Shown here piece after piece: positions 1-10,577 of a DNA stretch of 64,000 nucleotides. Positions within the stretch are counted from its first letter, which is position 1, and every line of letters starts with the position of its first letter. The notes under the pieces were generated by a model, which saw nothing but the letters and a program-made list of their open reading frames with translations, did no database searches and was not told the DNA's origin. The DNA comes from Owenia fusiformis (lineage: Eukaryota > Annelida > Polychaeta > Sabellida > Oweniidae): NCBI GenBank assembly GCA_903813345.2, contig CAIIXF020000005.1:930001-994000 (forward strand), given 5' to 3'. The position numbers were made by a program, and so were the translations under genes.

Positions 1-1580
1 ATGATACAAAAATATATATGTACGTAGTAGAATGTTTGTTTCAGAACTTCTCACATGTCAGTTCAAACACCACAGACCACAGTTCAAACACCACACACCC
101 TGCGCGCAGAGTCTAGTTACAAACTACTGCATACGAAGCTCTCTTTTCAGCAAAGTCGAACAAATGCAAGGAGTAAACACCACAAGATCTGCCTTCCTCT
201 TTCCAAACACACTATATATTCCTGTTAGCACTATGTATAATGTTCCGAGATGTGAAAGACTACTGTAGCAGTTCACATTATAATTCAATAATACAGTCTA
301 TGTTTTTTTTATTATATGCCAGAAGCTACTACAGTATCATTCCTGCTATTAATTCTCTCAATTTGTTTTCTTTTTTGAATCTTTTCATATGACTCAGAAA
401 GGAAATGTCTGATATACCTTTAGAAATAACCTTAACATAAGCTATATAGGCAAAAACACAATGCAAATATTCCTATTTCATACTCATATAAAACTTTACA
501 TTAAAGTCTACTTACATTGCCTTTTATTTTATTTAAATATCCTTAAAAATCAACAAGTAAATAACATAGAAACCAACTATGAAGAATATTCAGTGTTGTA
601 TCAAAATGCGTATTTGATCTAGCATAAATTAACCTAGTAGGCTAGAACAGCTATGTCGTTCAAGTCATATCTAAAAATACACTTCAGAATGCCGATAAAA
701 AGCCACTGTGACCTTTGCCCAAAGGAATAAATCATGTTATGTTAATTTTGAGGCTGGGATGTTTTGATGAAAGAGAAAGCACATGGTCTGATTTAAGCTG
801 AAACTGCAAAATTACTGCAATATAAAAACAGTAAATCTTTGACGAGGTACTTTTACTTTATAGTAAGGTAAGTTAGTTTGATAAAAATATTTCTTGAAAC
901 ATAAATAAGAAACATATAAATGTTTGAAAATTTATAAATACATATAAATATATGTATTGAAAAGAATAAGTACTTTTACAGTTCTTGTACAGATTTAACA
1001 TTCAATATGTAACAATTCATTTCATTTCCTACTGAAAAAGTATTTGAAATTTTGAAGATTAAGCCTAAGATATCTTGATACATTCATTTTGTTTGTAAAA
1101 AGTGCACACTTTTGATTCATGTAAATCGCAAAATATTCTTTATGAATTTCTACAATGATTCTTTACGAATAGCCATTCTTTACAGAATATGTGAAGTGAA
1201 AATTGGCTGTGTACAAATTACAATTAGAACTATCTGATTGGAACCAATAGAGTGTCAAAATGTTATATTTGTTCATGATAAGGTCCGACATTAAATTGCA
1301 ATAGCAAGAATGAAATAACTTTTACCATATTTGTTATAAAACTTTTCTACTTTAAGTAATCTAGTATGAAAAAAGAAAAAAAAGTGAGTACTTTTACATT
1401 GCATATTGCTCTTGCTTACTTGATGAATAAAATACAATAAATAATTCTATTAAGTAGAACTTGTCAAGTTTTCAGATTTTTGTATTATTTAGTCTAGCTA
1501 CAAGTCCTTGTGAGCCATTCCCCTTTACACAATTCCATCAAGTGATAACAAGTAGATAAGGGGGGGGGGCAGTCTTCAAC

Positions 1581-1661
1581 CATAGGCCTGGGAACATGAG
1601 ATCTCTTTACTTGATGTATTCGATTCAATCTTTTTTATTATAGATGTTCCAAGGCCTATGA
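1581..1661. repeat. Short foldback with CATAGGCC..GGAACAT arms
   Basis: The left arm CATAGGCCTGGGAACAT (1581-1597) pairs with ATGTTCCAAGGCCTATG (1645-1661). A very similar arm, CATAGGCCCGGGAACATG, recurs near 26361-26378 together with a related inner stretch of the cgaata type. This suggests a dispersed small element whose ends are this motif. Confidence 0.5.
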
Positions 1662-1955
1662 CATCTTTAATCTAGTCATGCAGATGCCTGCTTTGGCAGC
1701 TTTTGCAAATCCATTTGGAAAAGAAATGGTGGACTTTTGAGGTCACATCGACTCTAAAGTGTACGCCTCTGCAAGATGAGACTGATTATATGAAAATTCA
1801 TTTTGTCACCCAAGGAGGGCATAAGACTACACTTTAGGCAGGTGTTACACTTGAAAAATCAGAGCTGGAACAACAGGCTGAAGAAGAGGTCAATGCATCC
1901 CTGTCAACCCTCACGCATTAGGCGTGATTGTCACGCATTAGGCTAGTTCAACGTC

Positions 1956-2019
1956 GTTAAACTCAATAACGGCGTTCTTTACTATTAGGAATTTTCTTGG
2001 GGCCGTTATTGAGTTTAAC
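1956..2019. repeat. Perfect 18-bp inverted repeat with 28-nt loop
   Basis: GTTAAACTCAATAACGGC at 1956-1973 is exactly complementary to 2002-2019. The loop repeats a tctttactatt stretch that recurs just beyond the right arm. It is a strong cruciform or hairpin candidate in the intron, probably part of a miniature element. Confidence 0.65.
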
Positions 2020-2720
2020 CTCTTTACTATTCTATCCTTTGATGCAAGTTCTGGATCTATCGAAACCATTTTGCTGCGATAACATGCAATTGATACTTGA
2101 CAGTGATATAAAAACACATAACATCAAGCGTTTTAACACAATATTAATGTGTTAAATGTTCATTTATACTAGTAAAATGAGGCTACACTTACCAATCTCT
2201 AAAATGACATTTCCGCATGTCCGTCATTGTGTCTGTTCGTCCGAGTGTCCCGGATCGTAAAATTAAACTACTAGCGAAACGAAATTGTTGTCAAATAGAT
2301 TGGAAATTATTATCACGATTACTCGGCATAAAAAGATAAATTTTGAGGATAACAGGTATCTTTGATTGATTTATATAGCGTGTGTATACACGCAAAATAG
2401 TTATTAATTGCAAACCTACTGTTTGTAAATGCAGTGCCGCGATGACGGTTAATTTCTGATACGATTTGCAATTTCGATGTTACCAAACTGACCGACATTT
2501 TCGTCATTTTCCAAACCTGTCTCCAATATTTCCGTAATTATGCATCAATAAGGTCTAAGGAGGATACGGGATGGTGTGTATATATTCATAAGGTATGTAT
2601 GCATGCTTGAATCACAATCTTTGTGTAATATTACCATGGTTTCAGGGTTTAATTAGTTCCGCTTGTCGAAACCTGCGGAACGATAAAATTAACGCATCAA
2701 GGGCAAAATGATCATGGAGG

Positions 2721-2780
2721 TTAGACCTAGCCGGGCCATAAGACATGTCAGATAAGAAACGAGGCCCAGGCTAGGTCTAA
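2721..2780. repeat. 12-bp inverted repeat (TTAGACCTAGCC)
   Basis: TTAGACCTAGCC at 2721-2732 is complementary to GGCTAGGTCTAA at 2769-2780. It is a small foldback in the LAP2-like intron, with no coding content. Confidence 0.55.
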
Positions 2781-3204
2781 TGTTGTTGGACTAGCATTAG
2801 GCGTGATTGTCACGCATTTGCTGGAAAAAATAGAAATCACGCATCAATTTAGCGTGTATGATCAAATATCACGCAAATCACTCATTTTGTTGATATTTTA
2901 AAAATCTTTTTTTATAAAATGCCTATAAGGTAAAATACTGAACGGCGAAAAAAGCGACCGTGGTCTTTCCACGCAATTGCCGTTAATGTCACCAATGCCC
3001 ATGATGTCCAAATTTGGTCCAAAATATGTGTATATATCACGCATTTGTTTCAAAAATATTTGCACTGCGAGTCCGCGATACAGCATGCGCTGTAATAACC
3101 GTGAAATGGACACAAGAAGAAGAACAACAACAATATACGCTGCAAGATTGATAATCTAGCAAATGATTTTCTGGTAAAAGATATGCAGTAATCTCCAAAC
3201 AAAC

Positions 3205-3411
3205 CTGAGATTTCACTGGACTGTCATCCTCTTCGTCGCTGGAAAATCCAAGATCTGTTCGTTTTGGATTGGAAATCATGTGTTGACGATATAACTCCAC
3301 GTAGACATCCTTTTTAGCGTCGCTTGGGGGTAAATCTATGTTGCTCTTAATCAACTCTTTCCTCAACTTATCCTTTGTTAAGCTAGATGGATCTGACACA
3401 AACGAAGTCAT
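3205..3411 (-). CDS. TMPO: LAP2 / thymopoietin-like protein, first coding exon (LEM-like domain), partial
   Basis: LAP2 proteins are nuclear-envelope or nucleoplasmic proteins that bind lamins, BAF and chromatin; the N-terminal LEM-like fold contacts DNA. This exon starts at ATG 3411-3409 and encodes 69 residues. Seen directly: DPSSLTKDKLRKELIKSNI, then DLPPSDAKKDVYVELYRQH, then an acidic FSSDEEDDSP stretch. These match the order and spacing of the vertebrate LAP2 N-terminus (DPSxLTKDKLKxEL...KDVYVxLYxQH...FSSDEE). The exon ends in phase 0 at CAG|GTTTG. A longer in-frame start exists 42 nt upstream, but only the inner ATG gives the LAP2-type N-terminus. Remaining exons (LEM domain, any membrane segment) are outside the window, so the isoform cannot be judged. 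It is divergent from APEX2 and shares a 210-bp spacer with it. Confidence 0.82.
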
Positions 3412-3621
3412 TGTGAATTCGACTATTTTAGCTGCACAAATATACAAACACAACTTTTTTCAAAAATGGCTGCACATGCCGGGAAAGTCTTTTGAATTTG
3501 TTAAACGCAATTTGATTGGTTAATTTTAGTAAAAATTCACAATTTGACCAATCAAATTTTAGGTAATAGAAAAGTTTGGAAAAATTACAAAAATATTACC
3601 TTTTCAAAATTGTAATGGAAA
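3412..3621. promoter_or_regulatory. Head-to-head (bidirectional) promoter region with two opposed CCAAT boxes
   Basis: Only 210 bp separate the start codons of the LAP2-like gene (minus) and APEX2 (plus), so both 5' UTRs and the promoter must fit here. AATTTGATTGGT (3509-3520) and ACCAATCAAATT (3547-3558) form a perfect 12-bp inverted repeat; each arm holds one CCAAT box (minus strand 3515-3519, plus strand 3548-3552). An ATGGC core (3466-3470, in AAAAATGGCTGC) resembles a YY1 site. NF-Y and YY1 are typical of TATA-less divergent promoters; their use here is inference. Confidence 0.6.
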
Positions 3622-3698
3622 ATGAGGATTTTGACATGGAACATCAATGGAATAAGAGCTTCCAAGGTACCACTGAAGTCTCTTTTCGATTCTCTTGA
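3615..3698 (+). promoter_or_regulatory. Overlapping upstream ORF at the APEX2 start
   Basis: An ATG 7 nt before the APEX2 start opens a different frame (MENEDFDMEH...) that runs through the first exon to TGA at about 3696-3698. Its context (G at -3, G at +4) is as good as that of the main start. If the transcript begins upstream of 3615, ribosomes must leaky-scan past it. The transcription start is unknown, so this is inference. Confidence 0.4.
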
Positions 3699-6600
3699 GG
3701 CAGACATTATTTGTCTACAGGAAACAAAAGTAACAAGTTAGTAAAATTAGAATTCTTGAAATTCACCCTATTATCGCCCACCCTTGACAGGTTGGAGACG
3801 GGGGTTGGGGTCGCTCCATTGGTCGGAATCCCAATGGTTCGAATCACTATGCTCCGAATTCTATTCGTCCGAATCCTATTCGTACGAATCCTGGTCGTCC
3901 GAATCCTGATCGTCTGAATCCCTATTGTCCGAATCCCATTTGGCATTGTCCGGTTTCCAGTTGTATGAATCTGATTCATTAGTCCGAATCCAATTTGTCC
4001 GAATCCCAAACAGCCAAATTCCAATCATCCAAATCCCATTTGTCCGAATCCGGATAGTCCAAATCCCATTCGTCGGAATCCCAGTAGTGTAAATTCCATT
4101 CGTCCAAATCCCAATTTTCCAAATCCCATTTGTCCGAATCCCAATTGTCCGAATCCCATTTGTCCGAATCCAAATTGTCTGAATCTCGCCTGGTTACATT
4201 TATTCTAATATCAAAATAAAGATGGAGAAATATGTGAATGTGGATGTAGTAATCTGTAAATTATTGTATCATGATAATGATGGAATGAAATATCACATTG
4301 ATCTGTGATTATATTGAATAAAATCAATTTCGGCACCAGTGTTTATTGATGATATTACGTTTATTGCTTTACACTTTGTATATGTCACTGGCACATTAAG
4401 TCAACATCAAGCTTTATTTCTGAGTTGGGTTCAACAGAAATTTAACTCATTTGCTAAAACTTTAAGCATATTTTGGATACCTTGAGTTAAAACGTTATGC
4501 AAAGTCTTTCTACATGTTCTATCATAATATTTTCCTGTGGTCCCTCAGAAATCGACATTTGTTAATTTTCGGATCATTAAGTTTGGAAGATTGGGATTCG
4601 GACCAATGGGATTCATATGATCAGGATTTGGATGATTGAAATTCGGACCATAAGGATACGGACGTTTGAGATTCGGATCATTAGAATTCGGACCATTGGG
4701 ATTCCCATCTATGGTGTGTCCTTGACAGCTTCAACTTCAAGTACAAGATGAACTATTCTGCCATCAACTGAATACTTTTCCTGAAAATACCAAAACGTGA
4801 GTGTCACCCACCTGTCATCTCAGTACACATGACCCTGACAAGACCTAACTGGCACCCCTACGGAAAAATAATATCATCATCTCAGTATTTAGTCACCGTC
4901 ATCTCATTCTCTGCAACCTATCATCTCTGCTTATCCAATCAAGGGCCATCAGTTCATTCAGTAATCCCAATATTATTACAAACCACAGACTAAAAGAAAA
5001 TCTTTTGCATAGACTCACACTCAGTATATCACCAATAAATGATCAGACTACAGTATTTTTCCAATTTCCTTGACAATTTTAGCCCAGATAAATAAAAAAT
5101 ATAATTATCAAGTGTCTACATGCATTAGATCCATTAATGACCTAAGTTATATTGTAAAACTTGGTCAAACAAGATAATGTTATGAAAATCAAATATTTAC
5201 CCGTTCATATATTTATGTACCATTTTTTATTTTTTATAGGGGACCAGTTGGATGAGCCTAGTGCCATTGTAGAGGGGTACAACTCGTATTTCAGCTTCTC
5301 GAAAGCAAGGAGTGGCTACTCAGGTATAGCATAGTTTAACATGATTAATGTTCACAGTGATTTATGGTATCGAACCACAATCGAACCACAGAAGTTAAAG
5401 TAGATTGTTTAACTAATTGTACTAGCTTCACCTGTCTACATTCTTCTTCTGATTGTCATACGAAACAAGAATGATGTTTTTAATCAAATATATGTATTAA
5501 ATCTTATATAATATATATACAGTATAATATTGAAGATTTTTAAAGAACAATAAATGTTTTAGGAGTTGCAACATTCTGTCGTGACCAGTGTACCCCAGTA
5601 GCGGCAGAGGAGGGTCTGAGTGGGGTACTCGATTCCCATGATTCTCAACAAAATGTTGGTTGCTATGGTGACCACTCTATGTTTACAGATGAAGAGCTTC
5701 AGTCATTAGACAATGAAGGAAGGACTGTAATAACTAAATTCAAAATAAGGTGAGTTTTTTCGGAAACCCTTAATATGTCTCTCCTCTTCACTAAGAGAGA
5801 AGTACAAAGCAAATATTCCATTCTATATTCGGACAATACCTGTTCATCTTTGAATGATTTTTGCAGTATGTATTGCCCGTAGCTTGTAGGCCGACGGAAA
5901 TACATGCTGCAAAAATGATTGAAAGTGCAACAGGTATTGTCCAAATTAGAATGAAATATTTGTTTTATTAGATCATTGCTAGACATTCTCTACGATCACT
6001 TTGTATTTAAAAGAAATATGGAATATTTGTTCTCATCTGTGAGCATTTAGTTTAATCAATACACATATCATAAACCCAACCCATAAGTTAACATAATTTT
6101 CGATTTTTACAAAAACATTCCTTTCTCATCGAATTGTTAAAATTTTAGATTATAATCACAATTCCCATTTTTATTCATATTTAATATATTGTAGTGGCAG
6201 GGGCAACAATGAGAGCCACCTAGTGGTGATAAATGTGTACTGTCCCAGGGCAGACCCTGAGAAGCCAGAGAGACTGGTGTACAAGCTACGGTTCTATGAC
6301 CTTCTTCAGGCCAGGGCTGAAGCACTGATCCAGTCAGGATGGTGAGTGAAACGTTATTTATTTTAACTCTAGAGTTATTTATCATCTTTCATGTTTTTTA
6401 GTTATTGCAGGCAACCAAAACAAGAACATTTTGTTTGGATTGTAACATTTTGGGCTATTGCATTAATTTGTTATTTTTATGTCTTACAGCCATGTGATAG
6501 TACTGGGGGATGTAAACACCTCTCACAAACCAATTGACCATTGTGATCCCAAGGACCCTGTAAGTTTACTCTTCTTTATAGTACTAACCAAAAATATCAA

Positions 6601-8279
6601 GAAGGCCTTCATTGAGCTTTAATGTCCTGTTTAAGAACCCCTATTCTTACTATTGAAAATGGATTCTCTGCTATCCCACATGAATGTACTTGTTGACATT
6701 CAATCAATTTGAGTTCTAAGAAAATGAGGACATTGGGCCTGCTTTTTAGAACTTTTTGTTAGTACTAATAACTAATTTATCCTCCCACCTTGTCATGTTG
6801 TTGAATATTTTGAACATTGAACATTTTGATGCGAGGTCTATAAACAATGTGGAGGTAGTATTACTTAGCTTGTTTTGCATTTAGAATCTGGACACTGGTT
6901 ATTTAAAAAGTACCTCAAAAATAATTTGGTCTTGCTTTCTGTTTTGTTAACTTCAGTTCTCGCAGTTAACCAAATGAATCATACTTTTAAGTGAAAAGAA
7001 TGTGACTTGTGAGAGAACCCCTTGATTGATAATAAAAGTGCAAGTACTGTAATAATAAATTGTATTTTACATTCTTCAGGATTTCACGAAACAACCTGGC
7101 AGAATTTGGATGGACAATTTTCTACAAAATTCCAAAGAATCTCAAGAAAAAGATTCTTTACAATTTCCAACCAGAGATACATCCGACAATGAGAATCACA
7201 TTGGAACTGATGCTATGCATGCACCTGGAGGGAAATTTGTTGACACATATAGAAAATGCCATCCTGATACAAAGGAGGCATTCACATGTTGGAATACATC
7301 CACTGGAGCACGAAAAACAAACTATGGAACAAGGATTGATTATATTTTCTCAGATGTGAACTTTGTGGATTGTTTATCGGATTGTGTTATCATGCCACAT
7401 GTAGAGGGCTCTGATCATTGTCCAGTGAGCGCCACCTTTAATTGTGATATTATATCCCAAGAAAAATGTCCACCATTTTGCACAGCCTGGTACCCTGAGT
7501 TTGCTGGGCGCCAAAGCAAATTGTCATCATTTTTTAGAATCAAATCTAGAAATATGCCTGGAGAATCAGTGCCAGAGGAAATTGAGACAGAAGAGAGTGT
7601 GCATGTTGATAGTGCCTATGGAAGTCAGTCATATAGCTCTGGAAGCCAATGCTCAGACACTGGATGCCAATATTCCAATGATACATGGTCCAGTGAAGAA
7701 AAACCTGCTAAAAACAATCAAACTGCTTCTATTAAAAGACATGCCTCAGGCAAAACTGATAGCTCACAGCCCAGTTCAAAGAAATTTAAACCAAATCCAA
7801 GTAAACCGGTCCAGAAACAAAGCTCCTTGATGGCATTTTTTGGTAAAAATAGTACATCAAAGACATCTCAGGGAAAATGTCAAGATACTCAAGTGTTAAC
7901 CAAATCAAAAGCTATCTCTGTAGATGCTAAAACTAGTGAAACTAAGATTAGCTCATGTGATATACAGTGTCAGGAAAAAACTGTTACTTCCTTACAGTGC
8001 CATGAAAAGACTGTTGCACAAAATAATGCTCAAAGCATGCCCAGTGAGATCCCTGTTGCAGCCCAAGCCTCATGGAAGGCTTTATTCAGAGGGCCACCAC
8101 CTGCTCCTTTGTGTAAAGGTCACAAAGAGAAATGTGTTTTAAGAACAGTAAAAAAAGACTCGCTGAATAAAGGCCGTCAATTCTATTGTTGCGCTCGGCC
8201 AGAAGGTCATAAATCTAATCCTGAGGCCAGGTGCGATACTTTTGAATGGATTGATAAGAAAAAAATTAAACAAAACTGA
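3622..8279 (+). CDS. APEX2: APEX2: AP endonuclease 2, six exons, complete
   Basis: Nuclear exonuclease III-family enzyme that cleaves abasic sites and trims blocked 3' ends, working with PCNA. Exons: 3622-3736, 5240-5323, 5563-5749, 6195-6341, 6490-6559, 7080-8279; phases agree and the total is 600 residues plus stop (human 518). Catalytic motifs seen: WNING (6-10), LQETK with E34, GDVNT (184-188, D185/N187) and GSDHCPV (D313/H314). The long last exon adds a low-complexity linker with two PCNA-box-like motifs, QSKLSSFF (346-353) and QSSLMAFF (448-455), then a GRF zinc finger from about residue 546 (CxGHxxxC, GRQFYCCARP, CDTFEW). The start gives the canonical N-terminus MRILTWNING. Exon 4 has two possible in-frame acceptors, 6195 or 6201. 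An out-of-frame ATG at 3615 overlaps the start. AATAAA lies at 8350. Confidence 0.95.
3822..4190. repeat. 15-bp minisatellite (GTCCGAATCCCATTT type)
   Basis: About two dozen imperfect copies of a 15-bp unit GTCCGAATCCCATTT occur in tandem. Because 15 is a multiple of three, both strands stay open by chance (a WDSDK-type repeat on the minus strand at 3979-4173); this is not a gene. Confidence 0.85.
4575..4705. repeat. Second block of the 15-bp minisatellite, opposite orientation
   Basis: Units of the type GGATTCGGACCATTG are the reverse complement of the array at 3822-4190. The two blocks, about 380 bp apart, therefore form a large imperfect inverted repeat within APEX2 intron 1. Confidence 0.75.
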
Positions 8280-8349
8280 GGCCATGAATTATGTATTCAA
8301 ATCAAACTTGCTTTTTATTCAGCAATATTGAGTCAAAAATTAATTGGAA

Positions 8350-8355
8350 AATAAA
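8350..8355 (+). terminator. APEX2 polyadenylation signal AATAAA
   Basis: A canonical AATAAA lies 71 nt after the APEX2 stop codon, in an AT-rich 3' UTR followed by T-rich sequence. It is the nearest such signal. Confidence 0.6.
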
Positions 8356-9465
8356 TTGAATGTTTGATATTACTATATATCAAGTTTATTGAACTATGTG
8401 GCTGCCATATTGTTCTAACATTAACAAGATTTCTTTAATTTATAAAAGCTGGAGATAGACGTCATATTTAATGACTGAAAAGTCTGTCCTGATCTTACAT
8501 TTTTGTGACAAATTGTATGTCCCAGAATTATGTCTCAGTGCATACTAACACATATTCTCAAAGAATATCTCCCCAAATGTTTCACTGCTTCATCATCTTC
8601 ATATATCTACATTTCTAGCTTTATTAATGCCCTATATAACTTTTTTACATTACATTTAAAACTTGGAAAACAACTATTTTACAATTTTTACTGTAAAAGT
8701 GGTGGACCATTTTTTTCGTCTTATGACATTTTGGCTTATTATGAAAGATGGCGTCATTTTGTTATTTATTATTTTTGCTAAAACTGAAAAAGTGTTGGAG
8801 GGAGTTGATGGGATTTCCTACGCTGTCACAACTTGTCATTTGTTACAGATGCCGAACACCAACCACCGAACTGATCAGAATGATCAGAAAAAAGTTGAAG
8901 CTATAACAATCACTGGCATGTAGCGGCCCTGATATCGATAAATTCTACACGCAATATAACCCGATTCTACATGCTTGGTTAAAACTTTACACGAAAAAGC
9001 TTCGATATCCGGGCATTTACTCTTACAATGAACTGAAAATAGCATCGTCTAAACGTGTATGTGTTGGCTTCCGGGTAAGTTTATCAACATTTATACTCAA
9101 TTGAAAGAGCAGTCGTGCTTATATCGTGTACCAGTTTGATTTATTTATATGTGTGTGTATTTATAACATGATAGCCTAGTAATACCGTGTCGTTAGAACA
9201 ACTGCTAGATATCGAACTGATGACCTGAAATTACATTATTGGACTGATCGCGCATCTGATATTAGATGATTAATTTGCATTGAATCTGATATTAACTTGC
9301 AACCCAATACCATGACTTTACATTTGAATGATAAGGCCTCATATTCTAATCCATTATACGTCCATTGCAGGCCAAAAATGTTTCAATGTGGATATTGTAA
9401 TGCACACGAGAATACATTCGATGGAGATTTTCCTGTACACTTTTCCCAAACCTGTGGAATAGACA

Positions 9466-9523
9466 AGATGCGAGTAGAAATTATCTTGATCAATGATTTA
9501 CGTCATCAAATATTCAAAATTCA
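9466..9523 (+). mobile_element. Partial copy of the AGATGCGAGTAG miniature element
   Basis: This matches the left end of the complete copy at 26791-27194: the terminal repeat AGATGCGAGTAGAAAT, then cttgat, tttacgtcat and aaatattcaaaattca in the same order. Similarity stops near 9523, so this copy is truncated. Confidence 0.7.
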
Positions 9524-9540
9524 TTTTTTGAAAAAATTCG

Positions 9541-9627
9541 AAACCATCGAATATCACTTTTCAAACCATCGAATATCACTTTTTAAGACGTGATATTCGA
9601 TAGTTTAAAAGTGATATTCGATGGTTT
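9541..9627. repeat. Near-perfect 38-39 bp hairpin made of doubled CCATCGAATATCAC units
   Basis: The left arm (9541-9579) contains AAACCATCGAATATCAC twice in tandem. The right arm (9590-9627) is its reverse complement with one substitution and one indel, and the loop is 10 nt. The unit is both a direct and an inverted repeat. It lies just beyond the truncated element at 9466. Confidence 0.8.
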
Positions 9628-9799
9628 GTAAATTGTTTGCTAAAATATGATATCTTGGTCCACATATCAAATATATCATCATGTGATATTCGATCTATAT
9701 CATTGCAACTATGGGATATAGAGGATATCCTATGATTTATGAGAGATATGATTTTTATCCAAGAATGAATATGACATCTGCATGAACGAGCCTATATAT

Positions 9800-9935
9800 A
9801 AGGGTTATGCACTGGGATGTTTTTGGATACAGGGAATATCCGAGGGATATACAATATATCTTTCCGAGGGACCGAAGGGACCAAGGGAAGATGTATCGTA
9901 TATCCCAAGGGATATTTCCTGTTTTCAAACCGGCC
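9800..9935. repeat. Imperfect palindrome with GAGGGATATAC arms
   Basis: The left side carries ATATCCGAGGGATATACAA and ATATCTTTCCGAGGG; the right side carries the complementary order (AGGGAAGATGTATCG, TATCCCAAGGGATATTTCC). The centre is GACCGAAGGGACC. Neighbouring palindromes to 11050 and at 54540-55065 share the CTCGG-type core. Confidence 0.6.
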
Positions 9936-9949
9936 GTGCATAACTGTTG

Positions 9950-10389
9950 TATTCCATACTTGATGAGGTTTGAAATAATAAGTATGTATCCCATATGCTC
10001 TGGTGTGTTACTCACAAAATATGTTATCATTTTCAAAAAAAATTCAAAATTTTTCCTAATTTGTTTTCAATTTTTTTCAAAAATGAAAAAGAAAATTTCC
10101 AAAATTTTTTTTCAAATTTTTTTTCCCAATTTTTTTTTCAAATTTTTTCCCCACATTTTTTCCAAAATTTTTTTCACCTTTTTTTGGCATAATTTTTTTT
10201 GAGCGGGACATACGATTTATATGTCCCGGAGATCCGTCGGAGCGGGACATACGAAAAATATTTGCCGGATATGGAATATATTCCCAGTTGATACATCGTC
10301 GCTTTCCACTGGGTGAGGTAGGAACAATCGAAACCTTGTGAATCAAGATGCAGTTGATATGCCCCTGAAACCTCATCAGGTATGGAATA
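9950..10389. repeat. Large foldback with TATTCCATAC..GATGAGGTTT ends
   Basis: TATTCCATACTTGATGAGGTTT near 9950-9972 is complementary, with one change, to AAACCTCATCAGGTATGGAATA near 10368-10389. The interior holds a long A/T homopolymer-rich tract (10031-10200, repeating TTTTTTCAAA-like units) and a smaller GAGCGGGACATACGA inverted pair around 10201-10256. Confidence 0.6.
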
Positions 10390-10395
10390 CATATA

Positions 10396-10577
10396 GGTTA
10401 TTTACTGGGAGGGATTGAATATGGGTTTTATTCCGAGGGACAATATGATATTGACTGAAGGGTAATGTAATATTGACCGAGAGCGCAGCGACCGAGTGTC
10501 AATATCATATTGCCCAAGGTCAATATCATATTTTCAGAGGAATAAAACCCATATTCAATCCTGACCAGAAATAACCT
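10396..10577. repeat. Palindrome with arms of about 45 bp
   Basis: The left arm begins AGGTTATTTACTGGGAGG and continues GATTGAATATGGGTTTTATT; the right arm is its near-complement (GGAATAAAACCCATATTCAA, then CCAGAAATAACCT). Inside are further pairs based on CAATATGATATTG and CAATATCATATTG around a GAGCGCAGCGACCGAG centre. Confidence 0.7.

Larger units (their letters stand above)
1915..2818. repeat. Pair of identical 25-bp direct repeats, 879 bp apart
   Basis: The same 25 bases occur at 1915-1939 and 2794-2818. Each contains the small hairpin GCGTGATTGTCACGC. Other CACGCATTAGG-type fragments lie nearby (1911-1945, 2840-2875). The two copies may bound an old insertion, or they may be members of a local CACGCAT-rich repeat; I cannot tell which. 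Confidence 0.5.
1..3204 (-). other. First intron of the LAP2/TMPO-like gene (runs off the left edge)
   Basis: This stretch follows the splice donor of the LAP2-like exon (CAG|GTTTG on the minus strand at 3205/3204). I found no further exon here; in particular I looked for the LEM-domain exon that normally follows in LAP2 and did not see it. The sequence is AT-rich and non-coding, with a G run near 1560, several short inverted repeats (listed separately) and a direct repeat of 25 bp. A weak coding-like patch on the plus strand at about 1650-1910 is interrupted by stops and was not called. Confidence 0.6.
3737..5239 (+). other. APEX2 intron 1
   Basis: The donor is ACA A|GTTAGT and the acceptor TTTTTATAG|GG, joining an Arg codon across the junction (phase 1). 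The intron contains the 15-bp minisatellite and its inverted second block, annotated separately; the rest is unremarkable AT-rich sequence. The other APEX2 introns (5324-5562, 5750-6194, 6342-6489, 6560-7079) show nothing recognisable. Confidence 0.85.

Noticed and set aside
1650-1910. Plus-strand coding-like patch (MQMPALAAFANPFGKEMVDF, then KSELEQQAEEEVNASLSTL)
   Set aside because: Broken by stops and frame changes, no family recognised; may be an old gene relic but cannot be supported.
3979-4173. Minus-strand WDSDK-type peptide frame
   Set aside because: Translation of the 15-bp minisatellite in APEX2 intron 1; no start context, splice signals or family match.
7060-8142. Alternative plus-strand frames overlapping APEX2 exon 6
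   Set aside because: Shadows of the real APEX2 frame, which carries the SDH motif and the GRF finger.
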